A DNA stretch of 41,397 nucleotides from an uncultured beta proteobacterium. Lineage in GTDB: Bacteria > Pseudomonadota > Gammaproteobacteria > Burkholderiales > Burkholderiaceae_C. Below, one piece after another: positions 1-7,965 of this stretch. Made by a program: the position numbers and the translations under genes. The notes below the pieces were generated by a model that saw only the letters and a list, made by a program, of their open reading frames with translations, had not been told where the DNA came from and did no database searches. The stretch is from assembly GCA_903886275.1 (NCBI GenBank), contig CAISLN010000111.1, positions 1 through 41,397 on the forward strand. The letters run 5' to 3'. Every line of letters begins with the position of its first letter. The stretch's first letter is position 1.

Positions 1-173
1 CCAGTGACCACCGATCGGAGCCACTTCCCAAGCTCCGGGTCAGAATGGCTGAGCAAAACGTTGAGGACTGCGAGGTCGTTGTTGGTGATCACGAAATTTA
101 TTTGTAAAAGGTTGGCTACTGCGGGGTGAGGCAGTGGTTCGCTTTTTTTGATGCAATGTATTATGGCGGACAT
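1..173 (-). CDS. hypothetical protein, N-terminal part, runs off the window
   Basis: An open frame on the minus strand begins with ATG at 173 and stays open for 57 codons to the window edge. The peptide starts MSAIIHCIKKSEPLPHPAV and later has a segment rich in Leu, Val and Asn (roughly residues 26-42). I do not recognise a family. No convincing ribosome binding site precedes the ATG, so the start is uncertain and this could be a chance frame or the remains of a gene. It lies upstream of, and in the same direction as, nothing else visible in the window; the adjacent 174-305 stretch holds only a short direct repeat (GATGAATAGC at 232-241 and 251-260). Confidence 0.3.
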   Translation of the reverse strand, partial: MSAIIHCIKKSEPLPHPAVANLLQINFVITNNDLAVLNVLLSHSDPELGKWLRSVVT

Positions 174-305
174 TTAGCCGCTGCAACACTGCCCCTTAGG
201 GCAATGGATGTGGGGGGCGGGGCTTGCGCAAGATGAATAGCTTGGATAAGGATGAATAGCGCGCGCTTGATTTTGGATAGGCAAGGCTGGTATGGAGAGC
301 CGGCA

Positions 306-848
306 TCACTTCACGCGGATCGCCTGGTCCATGCGGTAATACAAACCCGTGGGGTCTGCCGATAGCAGGGCAAAGTGGCCCTGCAGCACCAGCGGCTCGG
401 CGCTGTAGGGCAGGGGCGCAAGCGTCGTCACTTCGACCATGCTCTCGGGTCCACCTGGCGTGCAATAAGGACAGCTCAAGGGAACGCTGGACAGCAAAAA
501 GTGGCTGTGCTGTTCGCCTGCATGCAAGGGCATCAGATAGCCCTGGATGCGCTGCACCTTGTTGTCCAAGGCCTGCACATTTGCGGGGTACACCGTGACC
601 ACCCGGTTGTGGTCTACCTGGGTGCCCACGCTGCTCAGCAGGCTCCAGGGCAGCACGTCGGTGCGCTCCTGCAACGGTGCAAAGGCACGGCTGTGGTTGA
701 AGATGCCAGCGCCCTGGCCCATGGTTTGCACCAGGGCATGGTCTTCTTCCAGGGGCGCAGACGGGTCGCCGGGCAGCAAAAACCAGATCGGCAAGACCAT
801 CAGGATGCCCAGCGCAAAAGCGCAGGCGATGGTCTTGCAGCGGCCCAT
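306..848 (-). CDS. DUF3299 family periplasmic/membrane-anchored protein (copy 2)
   Basis: This 180-residue protein starts MGRCKTIACAFALGILM, a hydrophobic N-terminal segment that is either a signal peptide or a single membrane anchor. The core motif CPYCTPGGPESMVEV (about residues 127-141) is the hallmark of DUF3299, with a CxxC pair followed by Pro-Gly-Gly-Pro. It is preceded by the family's beta-rich stretch (VQRIQGYLMPL, HFLLSSVPLSC). It is the last gene of a five-gene operon and lies 21 nt after its paralogue at 870-1385, with which it shares the same domain order and closely similar motifs, so the pair arose by tandem duplication. The biochemical role of DUF3299 is not firmly known. The CxxC and the neighbouring ABC transporter suggest metal or thiol handling in the periplasm, which is inference. 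Confidence 0.85.
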   Translation of the reverse strand: MGRCKTIACAFALGILMVLPIWFLLPGDPSAPLEEDHALVQTMGQGAGIFNHSRAFAPLQERTDVLPWSLLSSVGTQVDHNRVVTVYPANVQALDNKVQRIQGYLMPLHAGEQHSHFLLSSVPLSCPYCTPGGPESMVEVTTLAPLPYSAEPLVLQGHFALLSADPTGLYYRMDQAIRVK

Positions 849-869
849 GCTCGGCTAGACGCTTGCCCG

Positions 870-1385
870 CTATTTCACTTCCACCGCATCGGTCACGCGG
901 TAGAAGAGCCCGTAGGGGTCGTCCTTGAGAACTGCAAACTGGCCCTCGACGACCACCACTTCCATGGAGTATTTCACCGGTTTTTTGGTCTTTACCTCGA
1001 CCATGCTTTCGGGTCCACCGGGCAGGCAAAAAGAGCAGCTCAGGGGCACCGAGCTCAGCAGAAAATGCTTTTGCTTTTCGCCTGCATCGAGCGGCATCAT
1101 GAAGCCCTGTATGCGCTGGCTCTTCTTGTCAAGGGCCTGCACCGCGGTGTTGAAAACGGGCAGCACCCGGTTCTTCTCGACCCTTGTCTTGGTGCTGGTC
1201 AGCATCGACCAGGGCAGTACATCGGCGCGCTCTTGCAGGGGAGCGAACGGGCTGTTGGGGCTGTGCACACCGGCGCCGGTGCCCATGGGCACGCCGCTGT
1301 CGCCCATGGGCGAGCTCAGTTGGGCCTGGGTTGCGAGCGACGCGGTGCACAGCAGCAGAGAAAAGAGGAGGGCCTTGGATTTCAT
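870..1385 (-). CDS. DUF3299 family periplasmic protein (copy 1)
   Basis: From the ATG at 1385 the product is 171 residues with a clear Sec signal peptide (MKSKALLFSLLLCTASLATQ, cleavage likely after the AQA that follows). An ORF start 39 nt further upstream exists, but this ATG has AAGGA about ten bases upstream and gives the better signal peptide. The motif CSFCLPGGPESMVEV carries the DUF3299 CxxC. The protein aligns along its length with the product of 306-848: both have a SPFAPLQERADVLPW-like segment and end in DGLFYRV-type sequence followed by VEVK/IRVK. It sits 20 nt downstream of the small Cys-rich gene and is probably co-transcribed with the ABC transporter genes. Function is unassigned; a periplasmic partner of the transporter is the simplest reading. 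Confidence 0.87.
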   Translation of the reverse strand: MKSKALLFSLLLCTASLATQAQLSSPMGDSGVPMGTGAGVHSPNSPFAPLQERADVLPWSMLTSTKTRVEKNRVLPVFNTAVQALDKKSQRIQGFMMPLDAGEKQKHFLLSSVPLSCSFCLPGGPESMVEVKTKKPVKYSMEVVVVEGQFAVLKDDPYGLFYRVTDAVEVK

Positions 1386-1405
1386 ACCGGGTAGTCCTTC
1401 AAATG

Positions 1406-1654
1406 TCAGTGTTTCATGCCGCAAAATTTTCCGATGGCCACACCCTTGCAGGCCTGCAGCAGCGCGCCCTCACAAACCGCATCGGGCCGTCCCTCGCGCA
1501 GGCATTGAGCGGCGGTTCTGTGCGCTGCCGCGATGGTCTCGTGTTTGGCAATATCTTCCAGGGTTTCCTGGCTAAGGGCAGGAGCCGGAGCTGCCGCCGC
1601 GAAAACCTGGGTGCTCAGGGCCAAGGCGGCAAATAATACGAATGAATTTTTCAT
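1406..1654 (-). CDS. small exported Cys/His-rich protein
   Basis: Starting at the ATG at 1654, which has AGGTGA just upstream, the gene encodes 82 residues with a signal peptide (MKNSFVLFAALALSTQVFA). The roughly 60-residue mature part is mostly helical and carries four cysteines (AAQC, DAVC, LQAC and KFC) plus several histidines, ending CGMKH. It begins 4 nt after the stop of the permease gene, so it is almost certainly translated from the same message. I do not recognise a named family. Four Cys and scattered His in a tiny secreted protein next to an ABC transporter suggest metal binding or a disulfide-stabilised fold. A longer upstream start (1741) would lie inside the permease gene and remove the signal peptide from the N-terminus, so I reject it. 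Confidence 0.75.
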   Translation of the reverse strand: MKNSFVLFAALALSTQVFAAAAPAPALSQETLEDIAKHETIAAAHRTAAQCLREGRPDAVCEGALLQACKGVAIGKFCGMKH

Positions 1655-1658
1655 GGGT

Positions 1659-2861
1659 TCACCTAGATTGAAGAAGTTCGAGCACGCTAACGCGGTAGGC
1701 GCCAAGGGCCGGCAAAAGGGCCGCCGCCAGCGAGATGCCACAGGCCAATGCCGGCACCCACAGCAACTCCAGCGGCCAAGCCAGGCCGCCTATCAGCAGG
1801 GAGTTGTCCAGCTGCAGCATCCAGCCAATCAGCAGGCCCAGGCCCTGCCCAGCGGCCACGCCAAGTATCGCCGACATCACGCCCAGCCAAAGCGCTTCGC
1901 CCATCAGCAGGGCGGCGATTCTTGCCGGTGGTGCACCCAGCATGCGCAGCAGCGCTAGGTCCGATCGGCGCTCGCGCACCGCCGTCCACAGCGCGATAAA
2001 CACACTCAGTCCGGCCGTCAGCAAGAGCACCGCAGCAAAGGCCCGCAGCACATCGGTGCCAATGCCCAGCATGTGCAGCAGGCGCGAGATTTCCAGCGCG
2101 GGTGCAGCGGCCTGCATCTCGGTGCTGGTGTTGACCAGACGCGGAAAGCTCATGGCCGCCAGGGGCGTCTTGTACTGGATCAGCGCCAGCGTGACCTCGC
2201 GCTCGGCCTCCATGATGCTGCGGTCTGCATCGTCCACGGCGGTGTAGTCTTCGTGCACCTTCCAGACGGATGCCGTGTCGGTGACGATCAGGCGGTCGAT
2301 CACGCTGGCGCTGGCCTGCAAGATGCCCACCACCAAGTAGGGGTTGTCGCCATGCAGATGGCCGCCTGCACCCAAGCCATGGGAGCCTATGAAGGTATTG
2401 CCCACTTGCAGCCCCAACTTCTTGGCCACGATGGAGCCCAGCACCACCTGCATGGGTGCATCCCACATGCGCCCCTGCGCCAGCACCGCACCGTAGTGGG
2501 TGATGTAGGCCGGCGAGCTGCCAACGATGCGGTAGCCGCGCAGGTTGTCGCCCAGGCTCAAGGGGATGACCGAGGCTACCATGGGGTTTTTCTGTAGCGC
2601 CTGCACCGCCTTGAGCGGGATGTTGCCGGCCGGTACATCGAGGTGAAACACGCCGCACAAGATGAGCTGCATGGGGCTGCCCTTGGCACCCACCACCAGG
2701 TCGATGCCGGCCAGGTCCTTGTCAAAGGCCCGGTTCAACTGAAAGCTCACCAGCAACAAAAAGGTGATCGAGGCCAGGCCCAGGCTCAGCAGCAGCAGGT
2801 TGAGCGCAGCGCCCAAGGGGCGTGACCACAAATAGCGCCAGGACAGTGCAATGGTTTTCAT
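1659..2861 (-). CDS. FtsX/MacB-type ABC transporter permease
   Basis: This 400-residue membrane protein has the four-helix layout of the FtsX/MacB class. One N-terminal helix (about residues 15-40) is followed by a large periplasmic domain (about 45-265) and three C-terminal helices (about 270-295, 315-345 and 360-392). The periplasmic part starts with LVVGAKGSPMQL, common in permeases of this subfamily. The conserved cytoplasmic loop RRSDLALLRMLGA (about 297-310), equivalent to the ATPase-coupling segment of LolC/E and MacB, is present. The start overlaps the stop of the ATPase gene by 4 nt (ATGA). Such transporters usually do mechanotransmission or move lipoproteins or peptides rather than small solutes; the substrate here cannot be read from sequence. 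With the DUF3299 genes, the arrangement resembles, as far as I recall, the Vibrio zrg zinc-acquisition operon. Confidence 0.9.
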   Translation of the reverse strand: MKTIALSWRYLWSRPLGAALNLLLLSLGLASITFLLLVSFQLNRAFDKDLAGIDLVVGAKGSPMQLILCGVFHLDVPAGNIPLKAVQALQKNPMVASVIPLSLGDNLRGYRIVGSSPAYITHYGAVLAQGRMWDAPMQVVLGSIVAKKLGLQVGNTFIGSHGLGAGGHLHGDNPYLVVGILQASASVIDRLIVTDTASVWKVHEDYTAVDDADRSIMEAEREVTLALIQYKTPLAAMSFPRLVNTSTEMQAAAPALEISRLLHMLGIGTDVLRAFAAVLLLTAGLSVFIALWTAVRERRSDLALLRMLGAPPARIAALLMGEALWLGVMSAILGVAAGQGLGLLIGWMLQLDNSLLIGGLAWPLELLWVPALACGISLAAALLPALGAYRVSVLELLQSR

Positions 2862-3532
2862 AGTGCGACCGTCTGGCGGGAAAGCTTCAAGGCGGTATAG
2901 CCTGCTTGCCCGTTTGCGCCGGCAGGAACCAGCGGCGCCACTCTGGCGTCATGGGTGGCAATCACCAGCGTGGCCCCCTGTTGGTGGGCGGTCTGCAGCA
3001 GCAGGCCCACCGCAGCGGCGGCCGCCTCATCGTCCAGGCTGGCGGTCGGCTCGTCGGCCAGGATGACCTTGGGTTTGAGCAAGACGGCGCGCGCCAGGGC
3101 CACGCGCTGGGCTTGGCCACCGGAGAGTTGCGCCGGTTTGCGCTGGCCGAGCTCTGCCACGCCAAGCGCTTGCAGGGTGGCGGCAATGCGGGCCAGGTCC
3201 TGTGCTTGGCCGGCGGCCCATTGGGCCATGGCCAGGTTCTGGGTGACCGTCAGGGCGGCGCTGAGATGGAGTTTTTGCGGCAGAAAGCCAATGGTGGTGG
3301 CGCGCCAGGCATCGGCAGCCACGCCGCGCAGTTTGGCAAGGGGCTGACCTGCCACCGTCAAGGAACCTGCAGCGGGTGTGACCAAACCGGCCACCAGCGC
3401 CAGCCAGGTGGACTTGCCGCAACCCGAGGGGCCACTAAGCAAGAGCACGCTGCCCTGCGCCACCTCGACATCGGCAAAGTGCAGTGCTGCACTGCCTGGG
3501 TAGCAGTAGCTAAGGTCGCTGGTCTGTATCAA
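2858..3532 (-). CDS. ABC transporter ATP-binding protein (LolD/MacB-like)
   Basis: This is the nucleotide-binding subunit of the permease at 1659-2861. It shows Walker A GPSGCGKST, a Q-loop (FLPQ), the signature LSGGQAQR, Walker [13 protein letters not shown] and the switch His in ATHD. I place the start at the TTG at 3532, which gives 224 residues beginning IQTSDLSYCYPG after the initiator, and has CGGAGTG seven bases upstream. A longer GTG start at 3589 would add 19 residues that do not fit the family. It is the first gene of the operon. The 70-130 nt upstream are shared with the divergent phosphoesterase gene, and I saw no clear operator there; a canonical Zur box was looked for and not found. 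Confidence 0.9.
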   Translation of the reverse strand: MIQTSDLSYCYPGSAALHFADVEVAQGSVLLLSGPSGCGKSTWLALVAGLVTPAAGSLTVAGQPLAKLRGVAADAWRATTIGFLPQKLHLSAALTVTQNLAMAQWAAGQAQDLARIAATLQALGVAELGQRKPAQLSGGQAQRVALARAVLLKPKVILADEPTASLDDEAAAAAVGLLLQTAHQQGATLVIATHDARVAPLVPAGANGQAGYTALKLSRQTVAL

Positions 3533-3659
3533 GTTTTCACTCCGGTTGCGTTGGACGGTACCGCAATCGCAAGACGTTTTGATGTACACCCTGCAAAGCC
3601 GGTGACGAAACCGTGACAGCGACCGCGCCCACTATGATGGCTTAACTGGAGAGCCCTCT

Positions 3660-4733
3660 ATGAAGCAACGCAATTCCCTTGTTCGATCCCTACCGGCAGG
3701 CCCCCTGGATGTGGTGGGCGATGTCCATGGCGAATGGGCCGCACTAAAGGAGTTGCTGCTGCAACTGGGTTATGACGCACAAGGGTGCCACCCGCAGGAG
3801 CGCAAGCTGGTGTTTGTGGGCGACCTGTGCGACCGCGGCCCCAACAGCGTTCAGGTGATACAGACCGTGCGGGCCATGGTCGAGGCCGGCAACGCCTTTG
3901 TGGTGCTGGGCAACCATGAGCTCAATTTGCTGCGCGACGATGCCAAGGACGGTTCGGGTTGGTTTTTTCAGGAGCGGGTGGAGCGCGATGAACGCTACCA
4001 ACCCTTTGCCTATCCCAGCGAATCGGAGCGCCTGGAGATCGTGGCCTTTTTGGCGGGCCTGCCGCTGGTCCTTGAACGCGTGGATCTGCGCATCGTGCAT
4101 GCGGCCTGGCAGGGCCCAGACATCGCCCGGGTCAGGGCGGTGCAGGGCGTCTCAGCCAGCGGGCTGTTTGTCCAATATGAAGCGGCCTTGAACGAGACCC
4201 TGCGCGCAGATGGCAGCTATGGGCGTTACCGTGAGGCCGTTGCAAGCCATGGTGAGGCCTTGGAAGACCCCGGCTTTGCCATGCCTTTCCTGGACGCCAT
4301 TGCCGTCCATGACGAAGCCAGCCAGTTGGGCAATGCCGTCAAGGTGCTCACCTCGGGGGTCGAGCGCCGCGTAGAGGCCCCCTTTTTCAGTAACCGAAAA
4401 TGGCGCTTTGTGGAGCGCGTTGGCTGGTGGGACACCTACCAGGACGAGGCCGCTGTGCTGGTCGGCCATTACTGGCGCAGTGCGGTCCCTTGCGACCGCA
4501 CGGTGGTGGGCAAGGGCGACAAGGACCTGTTCGACGGCATTGACCCGGGCGCCTGGCACGGCCAGCGCAGCAATGTCTTTTGTGTGGACTTCTCGGTGGG
4601 CGGGCGCTGGCAGGAGCGCCATGCCAACAAGCCGCCAGGCAGCACCTACAAGCTCGCCGCCATGCGCTGGCCCGAGCGTGAACTGGTGTTCGACACCGGC
4701 GAGCGCCTGATGACCACGGGCTTTGGCGGGTGA
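3660..4733 (+). CDS. metallophosphoesterase, PP1/PP2A-like (PrpE/ApaH superfamily)
   Basis: The 357-residue cytosolic protein has the calcineurin-like phosphoesterase signature in order: GDVHGEWAAL (about residues 20-29), GDLCDRGPNS (about 53-62), GNHELN (about 81-86), a His in RIVHAAW, and GHYWR near residue 265. These supply the dimetal ligands. No signal peptide is present. The ribosome binding site GGAGAG lies 8 nt before the ATG. The C-terminal third (FCVDFSVGGRW) matches bacterial Ser/Thr phosphatases or diadenosine-tetraphosphatase-like enzymes. The substrate (phosphoprotein or nucleotide) cannot be decided from motifs. The gene stands alone, divergent from the ABC operon and convergent with the CAP-domain lipoprotein gene. 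Confidence 0.87.
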   Translation: MKQRNSLVRSLPAGPLDVVGDVHGEWAALKELLLQLGYDAQGCHPQERKLVFVGDLCDRGPNSVQVIQTVRAMVEAGNAFVVLGNHELNLLRDDAKDGSGWFFQERVERDERYQPFAYPSESERLEIVAFLAGLPLVLERVDLRIVHAAWQGPDIARVRAVQGVSASGLFVQYEAALNETLRADGSYGRYREAVASHGEALEDPGFAMPFLDAIAVHDEASQLGNAVKVLTSGVERRVEAPFFSNRKWRFVERVGWWDTYQDEAAVLVGHYWRSAVPCDRTVVGKGDKDLFDGIDPGAWHGQRSNVFCVDFSVGGRWQERHANKPPGSTYKLAAMRWPERELVFDTGERLMTTGFGG

Positions 4734-4737
4734 TGCT

Positions 4738-4767
4738 GGGCCGCTCCTAGCCAGCCTGCAGCGGCCC
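4738..4767. terminator. inverted repeat between convergent genes, possible terminator
   Basis: GGGCCGCT (4738-4745) and AGCGGCCC (4760-4767) form an 8-bp GC-rich stem with a 14-nt loop in the 39-nt gap between the phosphoesterase and CAP-lipoprotein stops. No U-tract follows on either strand, so terminator activity is a weak inference from position. Confidence 0.35.
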
Positions 4768-4772
4768 TTGCG

Positions 4773-5801
4773 TCAGGAACCGGTTTGAAAGCTGAAGTTC
4801 CTGCTGAAAGCGACTCCGCTATTCAAACCGCTTATCGAAACGCGATAGGAAGTACTCGGTTTCAGCGGCACATTGGGCATGATGATGGCCTGATGGGGCG
4901 CCAACTCTTTGTTGGGATCATTGGCGCTGGTCATGGTTGGCAGCAGCGCCACCGGGCCCGCTGGGCCTATGACGCTTGCACTGGCTATCGTTAGCGTGTT
5001 GCCTTGAAGGACCTGCACGAAAATGGGTATTCCAATGGGCGAAATGGCAAGGTTGCGGGAGGGAACAGGGCTGGGCGTTTCGCCTTGCAACTGCCAGTTG
5101 GTGCCTGTAATGCCTTGGCAGGGATAGGTCAGTACCTCACTTGCCGCCTGCAACTGGGGCAGCACATTGCCGGTGTAGGCCATGTCCACCACGATGTGGC
5201 TTACCTTGGCTGTGGCGATGAGGTCTGCGCCAGATGGGCCACCGCTTTTGACGCTGACGCCCATTTCGCGCGCAGAGGACATGGCTCCAACAAGATGGTA
5301 GTGGGCTCCCAGCAGGTTGTTGATTCCCGCCACTCCAAAGCCGGTCTTGTTGGCCGACCCCAATGCGTCAATGATTTCGCCGTAAGACCAAGTGCCAGAA
5401 AAAACATATCCGGCAGCAAGCATGCGATCTCCAGGGCTGACGCCGGTGAATGCCGTAGTGCCAGCCACCTCTGTATGCCCGTAGGCCGCGTTGGCAATCT
5501 CCCAGCTAACGTGGTTGCTGGCCGCTGTGTCGATGTGCGTGTTTTGCTGCAGGTATCCAAAGCCACAGGTAGACCGGGCTGCGTTGAGCTGGTTGTAAGC
5601 CCCAAGCTCTTCACCGGTATAGCTGGGGGTTGCCGGCGCTGTCGTGATGATGGCCATCGACGTGCCGGGTAGTGGGCTGCCTGCTCCAATATTCGTCGTA
5701 TCGCCATTGGCAGTTCCATCGCTACCCCCGCCGCCGCAGGACGCCAGCGCAACCGACAGGGCGACCGCTGCGAAGGTGCTTGTCAAAGTAGGCAGGTACA
5801 T
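4773..5801 (-). CDS. CAP/SCP-domain lipoprotein
   Basis: From the ATG at 5801 the protein has 342 residues. It begins with a lipoprotein signal (MYLPTLTSTFAAVALSVALA followed by SCGGGG), the acylated Cys being about residue 22, and a Gly/Ser-rich linker. A CAP (SCP/PR-1) domain follows at about residues 65-225. Its features are LGAYNQLNAARSTCGFG, the first conserved His in AASNHVSWE, GHTE, GDRMLAAGY, and SYGEI with the conserved Glu. The C-terminal 110 residues look like an Ig-like domain. A longer upstream start (5876) would place the lipobox internally and is rejected. CAP proteins in bacteria are often surface-exposed with unclear activity. The gene is monocistronic, with 229 nt of featureless DNA between it and lldD. 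Confidence 0.85.
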   Translation of the reverse strand: MYLPTLTSTFAAVALSVALASCGGGGSDGTANGDTTNIGAGSPLPGTSMAIITTAPATPSYTGEELGAYNQLNAARSTCGFGYLQQNTHIDTAASNHVSWEIANAAYGHTEVAGTTAFTGVSPGDRMLAAGYVFSGTWSYGEIIDALGSANKTGFGVAGINNLLGAHYHLVGAMSSAREMGVSVKSGGPSGADLIATAKVSHIVVDMAYTGNVLPQLQAASEVLTYPCQGITGTNWQLQGETPSPVPSRNLAISPIGIPIFVQVLQGNTLTIASASVIGPAGPVALLPTMTSANDPNKELAPHQAIIMPNVPLKPSTSYRVSISGLNSGVAFSRNFSFQTGS

Positions 5802-6030
5802 GGATTTTTCGTTCTCTGTTGCTGTCAATAAGCCACCCCGCAATGCGCGTGCTGCAGGTCGAAAAAGTATTTCCATCGGACTGCGAGCGCCAGGCAGTTG
5901 GTACGGCGGGGAGTTCCGCGATGGAGGCTAACACGCGGTTGATTATGGATGTGGCTGCGCTACAGGGATACCGGCGGCGATTCGTGAGTCGAGCAGTTGG
6001 CTGCGCCGGGTACAGGCCCAGCGCCGCCGC

Positions 6031-7188
6031 TCAGCCCTTGAAGTCGTAGGTCCCAGGCAGCAAGATGTTGGTGTTGACCGTCTGGATATTGGTGTGGCCG
6101 CAAAAGGCCATGGTGATATCGAGCTCCTTATGGATGATTTGCAGCGCTTTGGTTACGCCTTCTTCACCCATGGCTCCCAGGCCATAGACAAAGGCGCGGC
6201 CAATCATGGTGCCGCGCGCGCCCAGGGCCCAGGCCTTGAGCACGTCTTGGCCGCTGCGGATGCCGCCGTCCATCCAGACTTCAATTTTGTCGCCCACGGC
6301 CTGCGCGATGGCCGGCAGGGCCGAGATGCTGCTGGGCGCGCCGTCCAACTGGCGCCCGCCGTGGTTGCTCACCACAATGGCGTCGGCGCCGCTCGCCACG
6401 GCGAGTTGCGCGTCTTCCAAGTCCTGGATTCCCTTGAGGATGAGCTTGCCACCCCATTGCTCCTTGACCCATTTCACATCGTCCCAGGACAGGGTGGGGT
6501 CGAACTGCTCATTGGTCCAACTGGCCAGCGAGTTCATGTTGGTCACTTCCTTTACATGGCCCACCAGATTGCCAAAGGTATGGCGCCTTGTGCCGGCCAT
6601 GCCAAGGCACCAGCGCGGCTTGGTTAGCAGGTTGATGATGTTGGCAATGGTGGGGCGGGGCGGCGCGGTCAGGCCGTTCTTCAGGTCCTTGTGGCGCTGG
6701 CCTATCACCTGCAAATCGAGCGTGAGGATCAGGGCGCTGCAGCGCGCGGCGCGGGCGCGCTCGATCATCTTCTTCATGGCCTCGCGGTCGCGCATCATGT
6801 AGAGCTGAAACCAGAACGGCGCCTGGGTGTTTTGCGCAATGTCCTCGATCGAGCAGATGCTCATGGTGGACAGGGTGAAGGGAATGCCAAACTTTTCTGC
6901 TGCCTTGGCCGCCTTGATTTCGCCGTCGGCGCTTTGCATGCCGCACAGGCCCACGGGTGCAATGCTGACCGGCATCTTGGCATCTTGCCCGACCATTTTG
7001 GTGGCGGTGCTGCGGTTTTCCATGTTCACCGCCACGCGCTGGCGCAGCTTGATTTGCTGGAAGTCGGACTCGTTGGCGCGGTAGGTCGATTCGGTCCAGG
7101 AGCCCGAGTCGGCGTAGTCGTAGAACATGCGCGGCACGCGCTTCTCGGCCAGTACGCGCAGGTCTTCGATGGTGGTGATAACGGTCAT
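6031..7188 (-). CDS. lldD: FMN-dependent L-lactate dehydrogenase / alpha-hydroxy-acid dehydrogenase
   Basis: This 385-residue protein is a full-length member of the FMN-dependent alpha-hydroxy-acid dehydrogenase family. The N-terminus MTVITTIEDLRVLAEKRVPR leads into FYDYADSGSWTE, with the conserved substrate-binding Tyr. SIAPVGLCGMQ binds FMN, and the catalytic His/Arg signature SNHGGRQLDG lies at residues 274-283 (His276 is the base). DGGIRSGQD and GRAFVYGLGAMGE form the phosphate-binding end. It oxidises L-lactate or a related 2-hydroxy acid to the 2-oxo acid and passes electrons to the quinone pool. The exact substrate could differ (glycolate and mandelate enzymes share the fold), but length and motifs best fit LldD. 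AAAGG precedes the ATG. No lactate permease or regulator is adjacent. Confidence 0.9.
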   Translation of the reverse strand: MTVITTIEDLRVLAEKRVPRMFYDYADSGSWTESTYRANESDFQQIKLRQRVAVNMENRSTATKMVGQDAKMPVSIAPVGLCGMQSADGEIKAAKAAEKFGIPFTLSTMSICSIEDIAQNTQAPFWFQLYMMRDREAMKKMIERARAARCSALILTLDLQVIGQRHKDLKNGLTAPPRPTIANIINLLTKPRWCLGMAGTRRHTFGNLVGHVKEVTNMNSLASWTNEQFDPTLSWDDVKWVKEQWGGKLILKGIQDLEDAQLAVASGADAIVVSNHGGRQLDGAPSSISALPAIAQAVGDKIEVWMDGGIRSGQDVLKAWALGARGTMIGRAFVYGLGAMGEEGVTKALQIIHKELDITMAFCGHTNIQTVNTNILLPGTYDFKG

Positions 7189-7298
7189 GGGGGCCTTTGT
7201 TTTTGGAAGCTAGGGCGATGGTACGGGGCGCTTTGCACCCGACTATTGAATTTGAGGTCTGGGCGATTGAAAGTTTTTTGTCAGCGCCAGGGCCGCGT

Positions 7299-7649
7299 TC
7301 ATTTGGCTGTGAAGGGGTTGATCACCTTGAAGCCAAGTGCATGGAAGTCTGCGACATTGCGGGTCACGACCGTGAGTCCGTTGGCGCTAGCCGTTGCCGC
7401 GATCATGGCGTCCTCGTAAAGCGTGTCGGACTTTCTGTGCATCAGCCGCGCCCATTGCCTGAACGCGGCGGCGTCCATGGGCAGCACGTTGTAGGCGCTG
7501 GCGACCAGTTCCAACCAAGCCTCAATTTCTCGCGCCTTTTGCGCATCCTGTTCGCGTGTGATTTCTATCCCGGCCTGTATCTCGCCCAGGGTGAGCGCCG
7601 ACAGATACAGCTTGGCCTCGTCCACCGCCTGCACCTGGGTTGCCAGCGC
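7299..7649 (-). pseudogene. truncated PIN-domain toxin (FitB/VapC-like)
   Basis: The frame from about 7649 to 7299 reads as the C-terminal three quarters of a FitB/VapC-type PIN ribonuclease: LYLSALTLGEIQAGIE, then LYEDAMIAATA and VVTRNVADFHALGFKVINPF. These supply the second, third and fourth acidic positions. What is missing is the first ~28 residues, including the LLDTN strand with the first catalytic Asp. An in-frame TAG at 7650-7652 closes the frame right where homology should continue upstream. A GTG at 7634 could start a 111-residue product, but it would lack a metal ligand. No antitoxin gene is found upstream. I call it a decayed toxin; a non-catalytic product remains possible. Confidence 0.75.
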
Positions 7650-7652
7650 CTA

Positions 7653-7903
7653 TTCAGGGACCGGCTTGCGCCGCCTTCCACGCGGCGAGCTCGGCGGGGA
7701 GCAGGCCCATGCGGGCCAGCGTGCCCTCATGCAGGCTGGAGTTCCTGCACCGCGTGCACATTGGCGCGGTCTGCCACGGGCACGGCTTGCGTGGCCTGGT
7801 CAATGCATGGCATGGCATCGGCCTGGGGTTGGGGTTGGGGTTGGCGCACGATACCGCGCACGGTTTGCTTGATCAGGTTGCGGTAGGCCTGCTGGGGCCT
7901 TGT
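7653..7903. other. decayed intergenic DNA between PIN fragment and palindrome
   Basis: No intact gene is visible. Two short minus-strand frames read as if they were one coding stretch broken by a frameshift near 7727. One frame ends VQELQPA; the adjacent frame gives LHEGTLARMGLLPAELAAWK, ending at a stop at 7654-7656. The second peptide looks protein-like, but I cannot name a family. It may be the remains of the gene that preceded the PIN toxin. Confidence 0.35.
7825..7844 (+). repeat. GGGGTT hexamer run
   Basis: GGGGTT is repeated three times in tandem and followed by GG. It sits in the decayed region upstream of the PIN fragment and translates on the minus strand as a QPQPQP tract. The plus strand has the sequence character of a G-quadruplex, although the fourth G-run is only two bases. 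Confidence 0.6.
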
Positions 7904-7932
7904 TGTGGCGCTATTTACAGAATAGCGCCACA
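7904..7932. promoter_or_regulatory. 29-nt palindrome, possible operator
   Basis: TGTGGCGCTATT (7904-7915) is perfectly mirrored by AATAGCGCCACA (7921-7932) around a 5-nt centre (TACAG). It lies 34 nt beyond the 3' end of pbpC and contains the ATG of a 68-codon minus-strand frame. No U-tract follows, so an operator for a lost regulator or toxin-antitoxin operon fits better than a terminator. Confidence 0.55.
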
Positions 7933-7965
7933 TTCCCGTTGAAAAAGTGGCGCGATTGTCTGCCT

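Noticed and set aside
3590..3659. Possible Zur box or promoter between the ABC operon and the phosphoesterase gene
   Set aside because: No palindrome resembling a Zur site is present, and the TATGAT near 3634 has no -35 box at proper spacing.
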